Below are positions 51,749 through 61,873 of a DNA stretch of 64,000 nucleotides, one piece after another. How positions within the stretch are numbered: position 1 is the first letter of the stretch; every line of letters begins with the position of its first letter. The notes beneath the pieces were generated by a model that saw only the letters and a list, made by a program, of their open reading frames with translations, did not search any database and was not told the origin of the DNA. The position numbers and the translations under genes were made by a program. Origin of the DNA: Paracoccus aerodenitrificans (GTDB taxonomy: Bacteria > Pseudomonadota > Alphaproteobacteria > Rhodobacterales > Rhodobacteraceae); the NCBI RefSeq assembly GCF_027913215.1, contig NZ_CP115784.1, positions 1,488,001-1,552,000 on the forward strand, read 5' to 3'.

Positions 51749-52129
51749 ATGTTCTCGATCCCCGGACAATCCCCGGTCACGATTACGGCGGCGGCGGAAC
51801 GCCAGATTTCCCGGCTCATGGCCGGAAAGGACGCATTCGGCCTGAAGATCGGGCTGAAGAAAGGCGGCTGCGCGGGGATGGAATACACGATGGATATGGT
51901 GGCCGAGGCGGATGCCTCGGATGAGGTGATCGAACAGAACGGCGCCCGGGTGCTGATTGCGCCGACCGCGCAGATGTTCCTGTTCGGGACAGAGATTGAT
52001 TATGAAACCGGCCTGCTGGAATCCGGCTTCAAATTCCGCAATCCGAATGTCACCGATGCCTGTGGTTGTGGGGAATCCGTGTCCTTCAAACTGGATCACG
52101 AGACGGGCGATACGCTTCCCGAGGCTTGA
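51749..52129 (+). CDS. A-type Fe-S cluster carrier (HesB/IscA family)
   Basis: 126-aa iron-sulfur carrier. The three cysteines of the family are seen: KKGGCAGMEY (Cys in the GGCxG turn) and DACGCGESVS (CGC). The ATG at 51749 (MFSIPGQSPVTITAAAERQISRLM) follows AAAGGCTGACATC. The C-terminus SFKLDHETGDTLPEA is longer than in E. coli IscA. Delivers Fe-S clusters to apo-enzymes, with the nearby Mrp/ApbC, GrxD and BolA as possible partners. Subtype (SufA, ErpA or IscA) not determinable. Confidence 0.93.
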   Translation: MFSIPGQSPVTITAAAERQISRLMAGKDAFGLKIGLKKGGCAGMEYTMDMVAEADASDEVIEQNGARVLIAPTAQMFLFGTEIDYETGLLESGFKFRNPNVTDACGCGESVSFKLDHETGDTLPEA

Positions 52130-52177
52130 AGCTTGCGCCGCGCTTGCCTATCCCTCGCTTAACCAAAGGAGGACGAT

Positions 52178-52912
52178 ATGGCCCCGAAGAAACTCGCTGC
52201 CGGTAACTGGAAAATGAACGGGCTGACCGCCTCGCTGGCAGAGCTGGACACGCTCGCCGCGCGTGAGAATGGCTGCGACGTGCTGATCTGCCCGCCCGCG
52301 ACGCTGATCACCGCCGCCGTCGCCCATGCGGGCGAAATCGCCATTGGCGGGCAGGATTGCCACGCGAAGGAAAGCGGTGCGCATACCGGGGATATTTCCG
52401 CCGCAATGCTGCGCGATGCCGGGGCAAGCCATGTGATCCTCGGCCATTCCGAGCGCCGGGCGGATCACGGCGAAACCGATGCGCAGGTCTCTGCCAAGGC
52501 GGTTGCAGGGCATGAGACCGGGCTGATCACGGTGATCTGCGTCGGTGAGACCGAGGCGCAGCGCGATGCGGGCCAGACGCTGGACGTGATCGCCGCTCAG
52601 CTTGCCGGATCGTTGCCGGATTGCGCGACGGCGGCGAATACCGTGATCGCCTATGAGCCCGTCTGGGCCATTGGCACCGGGCGCACCCCGAATAACGGCC
52701 AGATCGCCGAGGTTCATGCGCTGATGCGTGATACTCTGTCGGCGCGTTTCAGCGATGGCGCGGATTTCAGCCTGCTTTATGGCGGCAGCGTCAAGCCCGG
52801 TAACGCCGCCGAGATTTTCGGCATCGCCCATGTGAATGGCGCTCTGGTCGGCGGAGCAAGCCTGAAAGCCAGTGATTTCGGCCCGATTATCGACGCCCTC
52901 GCCAACGCCTGA
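52178..52912 (+). CDS. tpiA: Triosephosphate isomerase
   Basis: Interconverts dihydroxyacetone phosphate and glyceraldehyde 3-phosphate. 244 aa, one full TIM barrel. Active-site blocks are complete: [10 protein letters not shown] (Lys), VILGHSERR (His), [19 protein letters not shown] (Glu, loop 6), and the phosphate-binding [14 protein letters not shown] and [24 protein letters not shown] ribosome site. A 7-bp gap leads into mrp on the same strand. Confidence 0.98.
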   Translation: MAPKKLAAGNWKMNGLTASLAELDTLAARENGCDVLICPPATLITAAVAHAGEIAIGGQDCHAKESGAHTGDISAAMLRDAGASHVILGHSERRADHGETDAQVSAKAVAGHETGLITVICVGETEAQRDAGQTLDVIAAQLAGSLPDCATAANTVIAYEPVWAIGTGRTPNNGQIAEVHALMRDTLSARFSDGADFSLLYGGSVKPGNAAEIFGIAHVNGALVGGASLKASDFGPIIDALANA

Positions 52913-52919
52913 GGATATC

Positions 52920-53981
52920 ATGGATGTAAGCAAGGATGATGTGACCGCCGCATTGCGCGGGGTCGCCGACCCGGTCTCGGGCGGCAATCTGGTGGATGCC
53001 GGGATCGCCCGCGCCGTCACCGTGGAAGGCAGCGAGGTCCGCTTTGTGCTGGAGATCGACCCAGCTCAGGCGAAGGCGATGGAGGCAGCGCTTGCGAAGG
53101 CCGAAGCGGCGGTGCGCTCCCTGCCCGGCGTCACCAAAATCAGCGCGGTGCTGACGGCGCATAGCGACAAGGCACCGCCGGATCTGAAACCCAAGGCGAA
53201 ATCGGGATCGACGCCCGAGCGGGTGCCGGGGGTGAAGCATATCATCGCCATCGCATCCGGCAAAGGCGGGGTCGGGAAATCGACGGTCTCGGCCAATCTC
53301 GCCGCAGCGCTTGCCGCCGAGGGGCGGCGGGTGGGTCTGCTTGATGCGGATGTCTATGGTCCCAGCCAGCCGCGCATGATGGGCGTCACGGGCCGCCCCG
53401 CAAGCCCTGACGGCAAGACCATGATTCCGCTGGAGGGCCACGGGGTGAAGCTGATGTCTCTGGGTCTGCTGACCAAAGAGGAAGAGGCGATCATCTGGCG
53501 CGGTCCCATGCTGATGGGCGCGTTGCAGCAGATGCTGTTTCAGGTGCAGTGGGGCGAGCTGGATATCCTTCTTGTTGATCTGCCGCCCGGCACCGGCGAT
53601 GTTCAGCTTTCCCTGTCGCAGCGTACACAGGTGGATGGCGCGATCGTGGTCTCGACGCCGCAGGACGTGGCGCTGCTGGATGCGCGGAAGGGGATCGACA
53701 TGTTCCGGCGGCTCAATGTGCCGATACTGGGGCTGATCGAGAATATGTCCACGCATATCTGTTCGAATTGCGGCCATGAAGAGCATATTTTCGGACATGG
53801 CGGCGTAGCTTCCGAAGCAGAGAAACTTGGTGTGCCGCTGCTTGGCGAATTGCCGCTTGAGCTGAGCGTCCGCCTCGCATCGGATGCAGGTCAGCCGGTC
53901 GTGTCCGCCGCGCCGGACAGCGCCCCGGCGCAGGCCTTCGTCAAGCTGGCACGCGGACTGGTGGCCGCCGGACTGGCATGA
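52920..53981 (+). CDS. Mrp/NBP35 (ApbC) P-loop ATPase
   Basis: Fe-S cluster carrier/assembly ATPase, 353 aa from ATG at 52920 (MDVSKDDVTAALRGVADPVSGGNLVDAGIA) after GAGGA. N-terminal MIP18/DUF59 domain (about residues 1-85), a Pro/Lys linker, then the deviant Walker A SGKGGVGKSTVSANLAA, the ADVYGPSQPRMMG motif, LPPGTGDVQLSLSQ and the cluster-binding CSNC in STHICSNCGHEEHIFGHGG. Supplies clusters to dehydratases and similar enzymes. The 3' end overlaps mobA by 4 bp (ATGA), so the two are co-translated. Confidence 0.95.
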   Translation: MDVSKDDVTAALRGVADPVSGGNLVDAGIARAVTVEGSEVRFVLEIDPAQAKAMEAALAKAEAAVRSLPGVTKISAVLTAHSDKAPPDLKPKAKSGSTPERVPGVKHIIAIASGKGGVGKSTVSANLAAALAAEGRRVGLLDADVYGPSQPRMMGVTGRPASPDGKTMIPLEGHGVKLMSLGLLTKEEEAIIWRGPMLMGALQQMLFQVQWGELDILLVDLPPGTGDVQLSLSQRTQVDGAIVVSTPQDVALLDARKGIDMFRRLNVPILGLIENMSTHICSNCGHEEHIFGHGGVASEAEKLGVPLLGELPLELSVRLASDAGQPVVSAAPDSAPAQAFVKLARGLVAAGLA

Positions 53982-54583
53982 TGGACCGGACCCTTCCGCC
54001 TGCGATCATTCTGGCGGGAGGGCGATCCAGCCGCATGGGCGGTGGCGACAAGGTGCTGCTGCTTCTGAATGGGCGGCCCCTGATCACCCATGTGCTGCAC
54101 CGGATGCGGCCTCAGGCCGGGGCGATGGCGATCAGCGCGAATGGAGACACGGCGCGGTTCGACGGGTTCGGCCTGCCGGTTCTGCCCGATCCGATGCCTG
54201 ATTTCCCCGGTCCTCTGGCCGGAATCCTTGCAGGGATGGACTGGGCGGCGAAGATGGGGGCGAATGCGCTTGTCTCGGTTCCGGGCGACACGCCGTTCCT
54301 GCCCGAAGGGCTGGTGGACGGGCTGAGAGGTGCTGCGGGGCCTTCCGGGCTGGCACTCGCAGCGGATCTCGACGAAACCCGGACGCTCCGGCTGCATCCT
54401 ACCGTGGCCCTGTGGCCAGTGGCGCTGCGCGAGGATCTGAGGCTGGCGCTGAAACAGGAGCAGCGCAGGGTCCGCCAGTTTGCCGCCCAACACGATCACG
54501 CGACGGCTTTATTCGATGCGCCCGGCGCTTTTTTCAACATCAACCGCCCGGAAGATCTTGCAGAGGCCCAACAGAAGGACTGA
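53978..54583 (+). CDS. mobA: Molybdenum cofactor guanylyltransferase
   Basis: Transfers GMP to molybdopterin, making the bis-MGD form used by DMSO-reductase family enzymes. 201 aa, a NTP-transferase fold with LAGGRSSRMGGGDKVLL at the N-terminus, DFPGPLAGILAGMDWA and SVPGDTPFLPEGLV (Mg-binding Asp). The C-terminus is typical (VRQFAA ... FNINRPEDLAEAQ). Starts inside the mrp stop. Implies that the organism has molybdoenzymes such as nitrate or formate reductases, not in this window. Confidence 0.94.
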   Translation: MMDRTLPPAIILAGGRSSRMGGGDKVLLLLNGRPLITHVLHRMRPQAGAMAISANGDTARFDGFGLPVLPDPMPDFPGPLAGILAGMDWAAKMGANALVSVPGDTPFLPEGLVDGLRGAAGPSGLALAADLDETRTLRLHPTVALWPVALREDLRLALKQEQRRVRQFAAQHDHATALFDAPGAFFNINRPEDLAEAQQKD

Positions 54584-54812
54584 CCCGGCACTGTGGTCCC
54601 GCGACACCAGACCGGGTTTTCGGACAGATCGGACTTGCACAATGACGCAGAATCGCTATGTTCCGCCCTTCACGAGCCGCGCGCTCGGGTCCAGCCAGAA
54701 GGACAGGTTTCGACTTGCCCCCGGACCGGTTGTGACCTATTGCCGCGGCTCTGATCCGTTTTCTGACACCGGCCCCGCATGGACTGCGCGGCCCCTGACC
54801 CGAGGTTGAGAC

Positions 54813-55019
54813 ATGGCTGTCCCTCAGAACCGAGTGACCCGCTCGAAACGTAATATGCGCCGTGCGCATGACGCACTTTCGTCGGCGAACCCCAATGAAT
54901 GCCCCTCTTGCGGCGAGCTGAAGCGTCCGCATCACGTCTGCCCGTCCTGCGGCCATTACGCTGACCGAGAAGTCGTGGCCCAGACGACCGAGATCGACCT
55001 GGACGACGACGCGGCCTGA
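54813..55019 (+). CDS. rpmF: 50S ribosomal protein L32
   Basis: 68 aa, [22 protein letters not shown] then the zinc-ribbon cysteines [22 protein letters not shown]. It is a ribosomal structural protein and opens the rpmF-plsX-fabH unit linked to fatty-acid synthesis in many bacteria. The DUF177 (YceD-like) gene that usually precedes rpmF is not present; mobA ends 229 bp upstream instead, and I find no convincing gene in that gap. Confidence 0.98.
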   Translation: MAVPQNRVTRSKRNMRRAHDALSSANPNECPSCGELKRPHHVCPSCGHYADREVVAQTTEIDLDDDAA

Positions 55020-55037
55020 TCGGCGTTCTGCTGAGAC

Positions 55038-56150
55038 ATGGCGCAGGCAAGCGAACATGATGAACCGCGCAGCCCCTCGACTCAGGGGCGCGTGGTCATT
55101 TCCGTTGACGCGATGGGAAGCGATCACGGCCCGTCGGTGATTGTCGACGGGATCGCCAAAAGTGCCGACAAGAATCCCGATATCAGCTTTATCGTTCATG
55201 GCCCCGAGCAAGAGCTGAAACGGCTTATCGCGCGGAAGGGCGATCTGACCGGGCGCTGCGAGATCCGCGATACGCCGGATGTCGTCAAGATGGACGACAA
55301 ACCCAGCCAGGTGATCCGCAACGCCAAGGGCACCTCGATGTGGTCGGCGGTTGAATCGGTTCGCGCCGGTGAAGCTTCGGTCGCGGTATCCTGCGGCAAT
55401 ACCGGTGCGCTGATGGCGCTGTCGATGATCCGGCTGCGGAAGCTGCCCGGTGTGGACCGGCCCGCCATTGCCTGCCTGTGGCCCTCGCGCAATCCGCAGG
55501 GTTTCAATGTGATGCTGGATTGCGGCGCCGATGTGCGGGCCGAGGCGCCGGATCTTCTGCAATATGCGCTGATGGGCGCGGCCTATGCGCGGAACGGGCT
55601 TGGTCTTGAGACGCCGCGCGTCGGCTTGCTGAATGTCGGCACCGAAGAACATAAGGGCCGTGCAGAGCTGCGAGAGGCGCATGAGCTGATTCAGGACGCG
55701 CAGGAGACCGGCAATTTCGATTATGTCGGCTTTGTCGAGGGGGGCGATCTGCCCTCGGACCGGGTGGATGTGATCGTGACCGACGGGTTTACCGGCAATG
55801 TCGCCCTGAAAACCGGGGAAGGCACCGCCAAGCTGGTGGGCGATTTCCTGCGTGAGGCGTTTAACAAATCGCTGATGTCCAAGATCGCGGCGGTGCTGGC
55901 GCTGACCTCGCTGAAGCGTCTGCAAAAGCGTATCGACCCGCGCCGGGTGAATGGCGGCGTATTCCTTGGCCTGAACGGCATGGTCGTGAAATCGCACGGC
56001 TCCGCCGATGCGACCGGCGTTTCCGCCGCGATCAAGCTGGCCTTCCGTCTGGCGCAATCCGGCTTTCAGGACCGGCTTGCCGAACGGGTCCGCAAGGCCG
56101 CCGCCAATGTCGAGGAACCTTCTTTACCCAGTGATGAGGCCCAATCGTGA
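55038..56150 (+). CDS. plsX: Phosphate acyltransferase PlsX
   Basis: Converts acyl-ACP to acyl-phosphate for phosphatidic acid synthesis. 370 aa: VVISVDAMGSDHGPSVIVDGIAK, SVAVSCGNTGALMALSMIRLRKLPGVDRPAIACLWPS, GLLNVGTEEHKGRAELREAHELI and GGVFLGLNGMVVKSHGSADATG are family blocks. The N-terminal 16 residues (MAQASEHDEPRSPSTQG) are extra and the true start could be further in. It overlaps fabH by GTGA. Confidence 0.96.
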   Translation: MAQASEHDEPRSPSTQGRVVISVDAMGSDHGPSVIVDGIAKSADKNPDISFIVHGPEQELKRLIARKGDLTGRCEIRDTPDVVKMDDKPSQVIRNAKGTSMWSAVESVRAGEASVAVSCGNTGALMALSMIRLRKLPGVDRPAIACLWPSRNPQGFNVMLDCGADVRAEAPDLLQYALMGAAYARNGLGLETPRVGLLNVGTEEHKGRAELREAHELIQDAQETGNFDYVGFVEGGDLPSDRVDVIVTDGFTGNVALKTGEGTAKLVGDFLREAFNKSLMSKIAAVLALTSLKRLQKRIDPRRVNGGVFLGLNGMVVKSHGSADATGVSAAIKLAFRLAQSGFQDRLAERVRKAAANVEEPSLPSDEAQS

Positions 56151-57106
56151 CGCGACGCTCTGTTATCCGGGGAACCGGGCATTACCTGCCAGACCGCGTT
56201 GTCGAAAATCAGTGGTTCGAAGACAAGGTCGAGACCTCCGACGAATGGATCCGCAGCCGCACCGGGATCGAGCGGCGTCACTTTGCCGCCGATGGTGAGA
56301 CGACGTCGCACATGGCGATCCATGCGGCGAAGAAGGCGCTTGAGCGTTCCGGGTTCAGCGCGGAGGATATCGATGCGGTGATCGTGGCAACCTCGACCCC
56401 GGATCTGACCTTTCCGTCCGTGGCGACGATGGTGCAGGCCGGGCTTGGGCTGGCACGCGGCTTTGCCTTCGATGTGCAGGCGGTCTGTGCCGGGTTTATC
56501 TTTGCGCTTGCCAATGCGGATGGGATGATCCGCTCGGGTCAGGCGGAACGTGTGCTGGTGATCGGTGCCGAAACCTTCAGCCGCATTCTCGATTTCGAGG
56601 ACCGTGCGACCTGCGTTCTGTTCGGCGATGGCGCGGGGGCTGTCGTGCTGGAAGCCGCCGAGGGTGAGCGGGGGATCCTTGCCTCGGATCTGAACAGCGA
56701 CGGGTCCTATCGCGATATTCTCTATGTCGATGGCGGGGTCGCGACCACCGGCGAAGCGGGCAAGCTGCGCATGCAGGGCAATGTCCTGTTCCGCCACGCG
56801 GTCGAGAAATTGGCCGAAACCGCGCATCACGCCGTCGAGAAAGCCGGGATGACTACGGATCAGGTGGACTGGCTGGTGCCGCATCAGGCCAATGCACGGA
56901 TCATCTCGGCAACCGCGCAGCGTATGCATCTGCCGATGGACAAGGTTATCCTGACCGTAGCGGATCACGGCAACACCTCGGCCGCCTCGATCCCGCTTGC
57001 GCTTGCCGTCGCCGATGAGGCGGGCCGGTTCAGCGAGGGCGATGTGATCGTTACCGAAGCAATTGGCGGCGGGCTAAGCTGGGGCGCGGTGGTGCTTCGC
57101 TGGTGA
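56147..57106 (+). CDS. fabH: Beta-ketoacyl-ACP synthase III
   Basis: Condenses acetyl-CoA with malonyl-ACP to start fatty-acid synthesis. 319 aa with a GTG start at 56147 overlapping the plsX stop (GTGA). The catalytic triad is present: C114 in VQAVCAGFIFAL, His in VPHQANARII and Asn in DHGNTSAAS. MTRRSVIRGTGHYLPDRVVEN is a typical N-terminus. The gene ends 4 bp before the convergent GNAT gene; no separate terminator is visible there. Confidence 0.97.
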   Translation: MTRRSVIRGTGHYLPDRVVENQWFEDKVETSDEWIRSRTGIERRHFAADGETTSHMAIHAAKKALERSGFSAEDIDAVIVATSTPDLTFPSVATMVQAGLGLARGFAFDVQAVCAGFIFALANADGMIRSGQAERVLVIGAETFSRILDFEDRATCVLFGDGAGAVVLEAAEGERGILASDLNSDGSYRDILYVDGGVATTGEAGKLRMQGNVLFRHAVEKLAETAHHAVEKAGMTTDQVDWLVPHQANARIISATAQRMHLPMDKVILTVADHGNTSAASIPLALAVADEAGRFSEGDVIVTEAIGGGLSWGAVVLRW

Positions 57107-57109
57107 GGC

Positions 57110-58075
57110 TCAGCCGCGCTGCATGATCCAGCCCTCGCCCGGGCTTCTGCGTCCGGCGGACAGCATCAGATCGGTTCCGGTCACAAGGAACCCTGATTTC
57201 TCCAGCACACGCTTTGAAGCCGGATTATCGGTAAAGGCCTGCGCCGCGAGGCGATCCAGCCCGTACCAGTCCTGAACCGTATCACAGAAAACCGGGACGA
57301 TCTCGCTGGCGATCCCCTGCCCCACTGCCTCGGACGCGAGGAAATAGAAGATCGACGGCGCTTCCCCCTTGTCGATCCCGACAGAGCCGATGCAGTTCCC
57401 GTTCTGCCGGATCGCCAGCCGCAGCGGGCGTCGCAACGGATTCATGGCAGGCGTCATGAGGGCGGAAAACTCGGAAAGGCTCTGCCCCGGAAAGAATCGC
57501 ATCAGCATGCGAGAGGCCTCGGGCGCTGTGGCGATGCGGTGAAGCGCCGGAAAATCGGCCTCGGTCATGGGGGACAGGACACAGCGTCCGGTCCGGATCG
57601 TCAGCGCATTGATGAAAGCGTTTCTGGACAGCACCAGCCGTCTGCCCGGCAGGGACCGCCCGTCATGCAGACGGGTGATGCTGCACGGCCCGGTATCGCG
57701 GAAACCCAGATTCAGCAGGGCACGGCGCGAGGGCAGATTGCCGTCCATATGGTCGGCATGGATGAAGTCCGCCCCCGAGGCGAATTTTTTCAGCAATGCG
57801 ATCTGCGCCGCCCGGTGCAGCACCCCCCTGCCCCGATAGTCGCGAAGAAGCCAGTAGCCGAGATCCTCCGAAGCACGGATCATCCCGGCAAAGACACCGT
57901 CAACCGTGATCGCATGGTCCTCATCGGTGGCGATCCGGGCGACGAATGACAGCGCGTCGCTGCGGTAATACGGATCCGGTATCGAGGAAAGCCAGCCAGC
58001 TGTGTCGCGATCCTGCATGGCCTGCCATATCGCATCCACATCTTCCAGTTCGGGCGGGCGCAGCGCGACCCTCAT
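57110..58075 (-). CDS. Tandem GNAT N-acetyltransferase
   Basis: 321 aa made of two consecutive acetyltransferase-like domains (about residues 1-150 and 160-321), each ending in the GNAT pattern: ...DLGYWLLRDYRGRGVLHRAAQIALLKKF...LPSRRALLNLGFRDTG and ...IFYFLASEAVGQGIASEIVP...NPASKRVLEKSGF. Double-domain proteins often use one half for structure, so one site may be inactive. The acetyl-CoA loop (RxxGxG) is clearer in the first half (YRGRGV). It is 4 bp overlapped with rnd on the same strand. Substrate unknown; resembles RimJ/RimL-like or antibiotic-type acetylases. Confidence 0.88.
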   Translation of the reverse strand: MRVALRPPELEDVDAIWQAMQDRDTAGWLSSIPDPYYRSDALSFVARIATDEDHAITVDGVFAGMIRASEDLGYWLLRDYRGRGVLHRAAQIALLKKFASGADFIHADHMDGNLPSRRALLNLGFRDTGPCSITRLHDGRSLPGRRLVLSRNAFINALTIRTGRCVLSPMTEADFPALHRIATAPEASRMLMRFFPGQSLSEFSALMTPAMNPLRRPLRLAIRQNGNCIGSVGIDKGEAPSIFYFLASEAVGQGIASEIVPVFCDTVQDWYGLDRLAAQAFTDNPASKRVLEKSGFLVTGTDLMLSAGRRSPGEGWIMQRG

Positions 58076-59250
58076 GGCAGTTCGACGACGCGCACCTCGC
58101 TGCCTGCCGCGGAAAGCGCGATCTTGCCATCCGCCAGCCGCAGCGCGTCATGTCCGAACACTTCGGCCCGCCAGCCCTGCAAAGCCGGAACATCGCGGCG
58201 CCCCTGTGCAATCGCATCCAGATCGGAGGTAGTGGCGATCAGCTTCGGGGCCACGCTTGCCGCCTCGGCCTTGGCTTTCAGCAAAACGCGCAGCAATTCG
58301 CCAAGCGCGGCATTGCCGGGCTGGCTGTGCTGGTCCTTGGGCGGGCGCGGTGGATCGGGATCTTCCAGCCCTGCCTTGATCGCCGCCAGAATACCCTGCG
58401 CGATTTCGGGCTTGCGCCCCTCACGCAGCAGCAGGCGGGACTTGCCCAGTTCCGCTTCGCTTTGCGGCTTGGTCGAGGCCAGTTCGACAAGCGCATCATC
58501 CTTGAACACGCGCGAGCGGGGGACGTTGCGGCTTTGCGCGTACTCCTCGCGGAACTCGGCCAGCTTGCGCACAATGGCCAGAAAACGCGGAGAGCCCGAG
58601 CGCGTCCGAACCCGCGTCCAGGCATCCTCGGGCCGGGTGATATAGGTTTCCGGATCGACCAGCACGGCGGCCTCTTCGGCGACCCATGCAGCACGACCGG
58701 ATTTCGCGATCTGGGCGTTCAGCGATTCATAGATCACCCGCAAATGGGTGACATCCGCAATGGCATAATTCTGCTGCGCCTTCGACAGAGGGCGCTGCGA
58801 CCAGTCGGTAAAGCGAGAGGATTTGTCCAGCGAGGTTTTCGCCACCTTGCGCACAAGCGTCTCATACCCGACCTGTTCGCCGAAGCCGCAGACCATTGCG
58901 GCGATCTGCGTGTCGAAAAGCGGCTTGGGGAACACGCCCGCATCGTGAAAGAAGATCTCCAGATCCTGCCTTGCGGCGTGGAACACTTTCACGGTGTCTT
59001 CATGCCTGAACAGATCATAAAGCGGCTCAAGCGATATCCCGGCAGCCAGCGGATCGACCAGAACAGCCGGACCGCCCTCGGCCTTCACGCCCGAGGCAGG
59101 CGGCAGCGCCATCTGGATCAGGCAGAGCCGCGAATAAAATGTCCGCTCACGCAGGAATTCCGTATCTATGGTGACATAGGGCTGCGCTTTGGCCTGATCA
59201 CAAAATGCGGCAAGCGCGTCGGTAGTGGTTATGGTTGTAAACTCGGACAT
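58072..59250 (-). CDS. rnd: Ribonuclease D
   Basis: 3'-5' exoribonuclease for tRNA and small RNA maturation, 392 aa. The DEDD exonuclease core is visible: VTIDTEFLRERTFYSRLCLIQ (Asp, Glu), VKVFHAARQDLEIFFHDAG (Asp), NYAIADVTHLRVIYESL (Asp, with the DEDDy Tyr). The C-terminal HRDC-like parts follow (RFLAIVRKLAEFREEYAQSRNVPRSRVFKDDALVELA). It overlaps the GNAT gene start by 4 bp and is likely co-transcribed with it. Confidence 0.96.
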   Translation of the reverse strand: MSEFTTITTTDALAAFCDQAKAQPYVTIDTEFLRERTFYSRLCLIQMALPPASGVKAEGGPAVLVDPLAAGISLEPLYDLFRHEDTVKVFHAARQDLEIFFHDAGVFPKPLFDTQIAAMVCGFGEQVGYETLVRKVAKTSLDKSSRFTDWSQRPLSKAQQNYAIADVTHLRVIYESLNAQIAKSGRAAWVAEEAAVLVDPETYITRPEDAWTRVRTRSGSPRFLAIVRKLAEFREEYAQSRNVPRSRVFKDDALVELASTKPQSEAELGKSRLLLREGRKPEIAQGILAAIKAGLEDPDPPRPPKDQHSQPGNAALGELLRVLLKAKAEAASVAPKLIATTSDLDAIAQGRRDVPALQGWRAEVFGHDALRLADGKIALSAAGSEVRVVELP

Positions 59251-59435
59251 ACGGGCCTTTCAGTGCGACGGGCGGGTCATCCGCCATTCGGACTGCACTA
59301 TCAGCATAGGGATGAGCCTGCCAGCAGATCATGTCAAACGATCTTTTAATCCCGGAAGATGTGCCAAATCAGCCGGGTTTTGCGTTTGTCAGCGCCGTCC
59401 GGCCCCCGGCGAACGGCAAAATCATTGGACGGTGC

Positions 59436-60563
59436 CTAGAGTGGCGGGATATCGCCCCCGTCCCGCATCCTATGGAAGTCTTCCACCCATGAGGTGAGCT
59501 GCCCCGCTGCGATGGCACGGCGCATCCCGTCCATGATCTGCTGATAGTAATGCAAATTATGCCATGTCAGCAGCATCCCCGAGATCATCTCATTGGCGCG
59601 GAAAACGTGATGCAGATAGGCGCGGGAATAGCCGGTGCAGGCCGGACATTTGCAGTCTTCGTCAAGCGGCCTCGGATCGTCGGCATGGCGGGCATTCTTG
59701 ATATTCACCTGCCCGCGCCGCGTCCATGCCTGCCCTGTCCGCCCCGAGCGTGAGGGCAGTACGCAATCCATCATATCAACCCCGCGCTGCACCGCGCCGA
59801 CGACATCATCCGGCTTGCCCACCCCCATCAGATAGCGGGGTTGTTCTTCCGGCAGCAGATCGGTGGCATAGTCGAGCACGCCGAACATCGCCTCTTGCCC
59901 CTCGCCCACGGCCAGCCCGCCAATCGCATAGCCGTCGAAGCCGATGGATTTCAGCGCTTCGGCGCTTTCCTCGCGCAGATGGCGGATCACGCCGCCCTGC
60001 ATGATGCCGAACAGCGCATGGCCGGGCCGGTCCCCGAAAGCGTCGCGGCTACGTTGCGCCCATCGCATCGACAGCCGCATCGCCTCGGCCTGACGTTCCT
60101 CGGTTGCGGGCAAGGCCGGGCATTCGTCAAAGGCCATGACGATATCCGAGCCGAGCTGACGCTGGATCTCCATACTGGTCTCGGGCGAAAGAAAATGCCG
60201 CGAGCCGTCCACATGGCTGGAAAACGTCACCCCATCCTCGGTCAGCTTGCGCAGATCGGCAAGGCTCATGACCTGAAACCCGCCCGAGTCGGTCAGGATC
60301 GGGCGATCCCAGTTCATGAACTCATGCAGGCCCCCAAGCCGCCCGATCCGCTCTGCGCCGGGACGCAGCATCAGATGATAGGTATTCCCCAGCAGAATAT
60401 CCGCCCCGGTCGCCCGCACCGATTCCGGCATCATCGCCTTGACCGTCGCTGCCGTGCCGACCGGCATGAAGGCAGGCGTACGGATCTCTCCGCGCGGGGT
60501 GCTGATCGCGCCGGTCCGGGCCCGCCCATCCCGTGCGCTGAGGGTAAATGAAAACCTGCTCAT
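59436..60563 (-). CDS. tgt: tRNA-guanine (queuine) transglycosylase
   Basis: Exchanges G34 for preQ1 in GUN tRNAs. 375 aa from ATG at 60563 ([20 protein letters not shown]); the longer frame to 60629 is not supported. Motifs: [43 protein letters not shown] (nucleophile region), FGIMQGGV, the flipping segment [26 protein letters not shown] and the zinc site [16 protein letters not shown]. The queuosine biosynthesis genes are not adjacent. The BaiN-like flavoprotein lies 28 bp upstream on the same strand. Confidence 0.97.
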   Translation of the reverse strand: MSRFSFTLSARDGRARTGAISTPRGEIRTPAFMPVGTAATVKAMMPESVRATGADILLGNTYHLMLRPGAERIGRLGGLHEFMNWDRPILTDSGGFQVMSLADLRKLTEDGVTFSSHVDGSRHFLSPETSMEIQRQLGSDIVMAFDECPALPATEERQAEAMRLSMRWAQRSRDAFGDRPGHALFGIMQGGVIRHLREESAEALKSIGFDGYAIGGLAVGEGQEAMFGVLDYATDLLPEEQPRYLMGVGKPDDVVGAVQRGVDMMDCVLPSRSGRTGQAWTRRGQVNIKNARHADDPRPLDEDCKCPACTGYSRAYLHHVFRANEMISGMLLTWHNLHYYQQIMDGMRRAIAAGQLTSWVEDFHRMRDGGDIPPL

Positions 60564-60591
60564 ATCCGGCCCTTTCTTCGAAGCCTGTCTT

Positions 60592-61779
60592 CTAGCGCCT
60601 GCCCCGCGCCAGTGAAAGTCCCGCCGCATGGGCCGAGGCCCAGGCCCACTGGAAATTATACCCGCCGAGCCAGCCTGTCACATCGACGCATTCCCCGATG
60701 AAATACAGCCCCGGCACGTCCCGCGCCTGCATGGTTTTCGCGTCGAGATATGTCGTATCCACCCCGCCCACCGTCACCTCGGCAGTCCGGTAGCCCTCTG
60801 ATCCGACCGGGCGGATCTGCCAGCGATGAACGCGCACGGCGATGCGGTCGATCACCGCATTTCCCTGATCGGCCAGCCTTGCGCCGGTCAGCCCCAACTC
60901 TGCCGCGATGGACTCGGCCAGACGTGCGGGCATATGCGCAGCCAGAACCGTCGCAACCGCGATCCGCCCGCCCTGCCCGCGCCGGTCGCGCAGTTCCCGT
61001 GCAAGATCCGCGTCGGGGCAAAGGTCGATGTCAACATCATCGCCCGGCTGCCAGAAGCTGGATATCTGCAACACGGCAGGCCCCGACACGCCGCGATGGG
61101 TAAACAGAAGCGCATCGCGGAAGCTGGTTCTGCCGTGGCGGATTTCGGCCTCGACCGATATCCCGGCCAGAGGTTTACACAGGGCCAGATCCTGTTCAGC
61201 GAAGGTCAGAGGCACCAGCCCCGGGCGCGTCTCGACCACGCCCAGTCCGAACTGCCGCGCAAGCTCATAGGCAAGCCCCGTCGCGCCCATTTTCGGAATG
61301 GATTTCGCTCCCGAGGCCACGACCACCCGCCCCGCACGCACGACCCCACGAGAGGTCTGCGCGACGAACCCGTCAGATCCGCGTGTCAGCCCTTGCAGAT
61401 CCGTCTTCAGCCACAGTTCTGCGCCCTCCATGCGCCGGATCAGCATTTCAGTGATCTGGGTCGCCTTGCCGTCGCAAAAAAGCTGGCCGAGCGTCTTTTC
61501 GTGCCAGCCAATCCCGGCCCGGTCGACCAGCCCGACGAAATCCTGAGGCTTGTATCCCGCAAGCGCCGAGGCACAGAAGCGTGGGTTCTCCGAAATGAAC
61601 CGCTCACGGCTTGTCGCCAGATTGGTGAAATTGCACCGCCCCCCGCCCGAGATACGGATTTTCTCGGCAGGCCGCGCCGCATGATCCATCACGATCACCC
61701 GCGCCCCCTGTGCCATTGCACTGCCCGCACAGAAAAGCCCGGCCGCCCCGGCCCCGATAATAAGGAAATCACACTCCAT
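60592..61779 (-). CDS. BaiN/HI0933-type NAD(P)/FAD flavoprotein
   Basis: FAD-binding oxidoreductase, 395 aa from ATG at 61779 ([25 protein letters not shown]). The dinucleotide motif GAGAAG is followed by the family-specific [36 protein letters not shown] and the C-terminal [30 protein letters not shown]. Homologues are annotated as aminoacetone-like or bile-acid reductases, but in most bacteria the role is unknown. It lies next to tgt on the same strand. The 3' part is followed by tRNA-Gln on the other strand. Confidence 0.93.
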   Translation of the reverse strand: MECDFLIIGAGAAGLFCAGSAMAQGARVIVMDHAARPAEKIRISGGGRCNFTNLATSRERFISENPRFCASALAGYKPQDFVGLVDRAGIGWHEKTLGQLFCDGKATQITEMLIRRMEGAELWLKTDLQGLTRGSDGFVAQTSRGVVRAGRVVVASGAKSIPKMGATGLAYELARQFGLGVVETRPGLVPLTFAEQDLALCKPLAGISVEAEIRHGRTSFRDALLFTHRGVSGPAVLQISSFWQPGDDVDIDLCPDADLARELRDRRGQGGRIAVATVLAAHMPARLAESIAAELGLTGARLADQGNAVIDRIAVRVHRWQIRPVGSEGYRTAEVTVGGVDTTYLDAKTMQARDVPGLYFIGECVDVTGWLGGYNFQWAWASAHAAGLSLARGRR

Positions 61780-61873
61780 CCCGGTCCCATACGCCCCGCG
61801 AAAAACACCCGCAAGTTTTTCCCGAAACCCTCTTGCACCCCTCTGCAACGAAGGCTAGATACGCCCGCACCGT

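Noticed and set aside
54480..54809. A frame ending just before rpmF (possible 55-aa start at 54642)
   Set aside because: Mostly inside mobA in another frame; the tail has no recognisable fold or good ribosome site.
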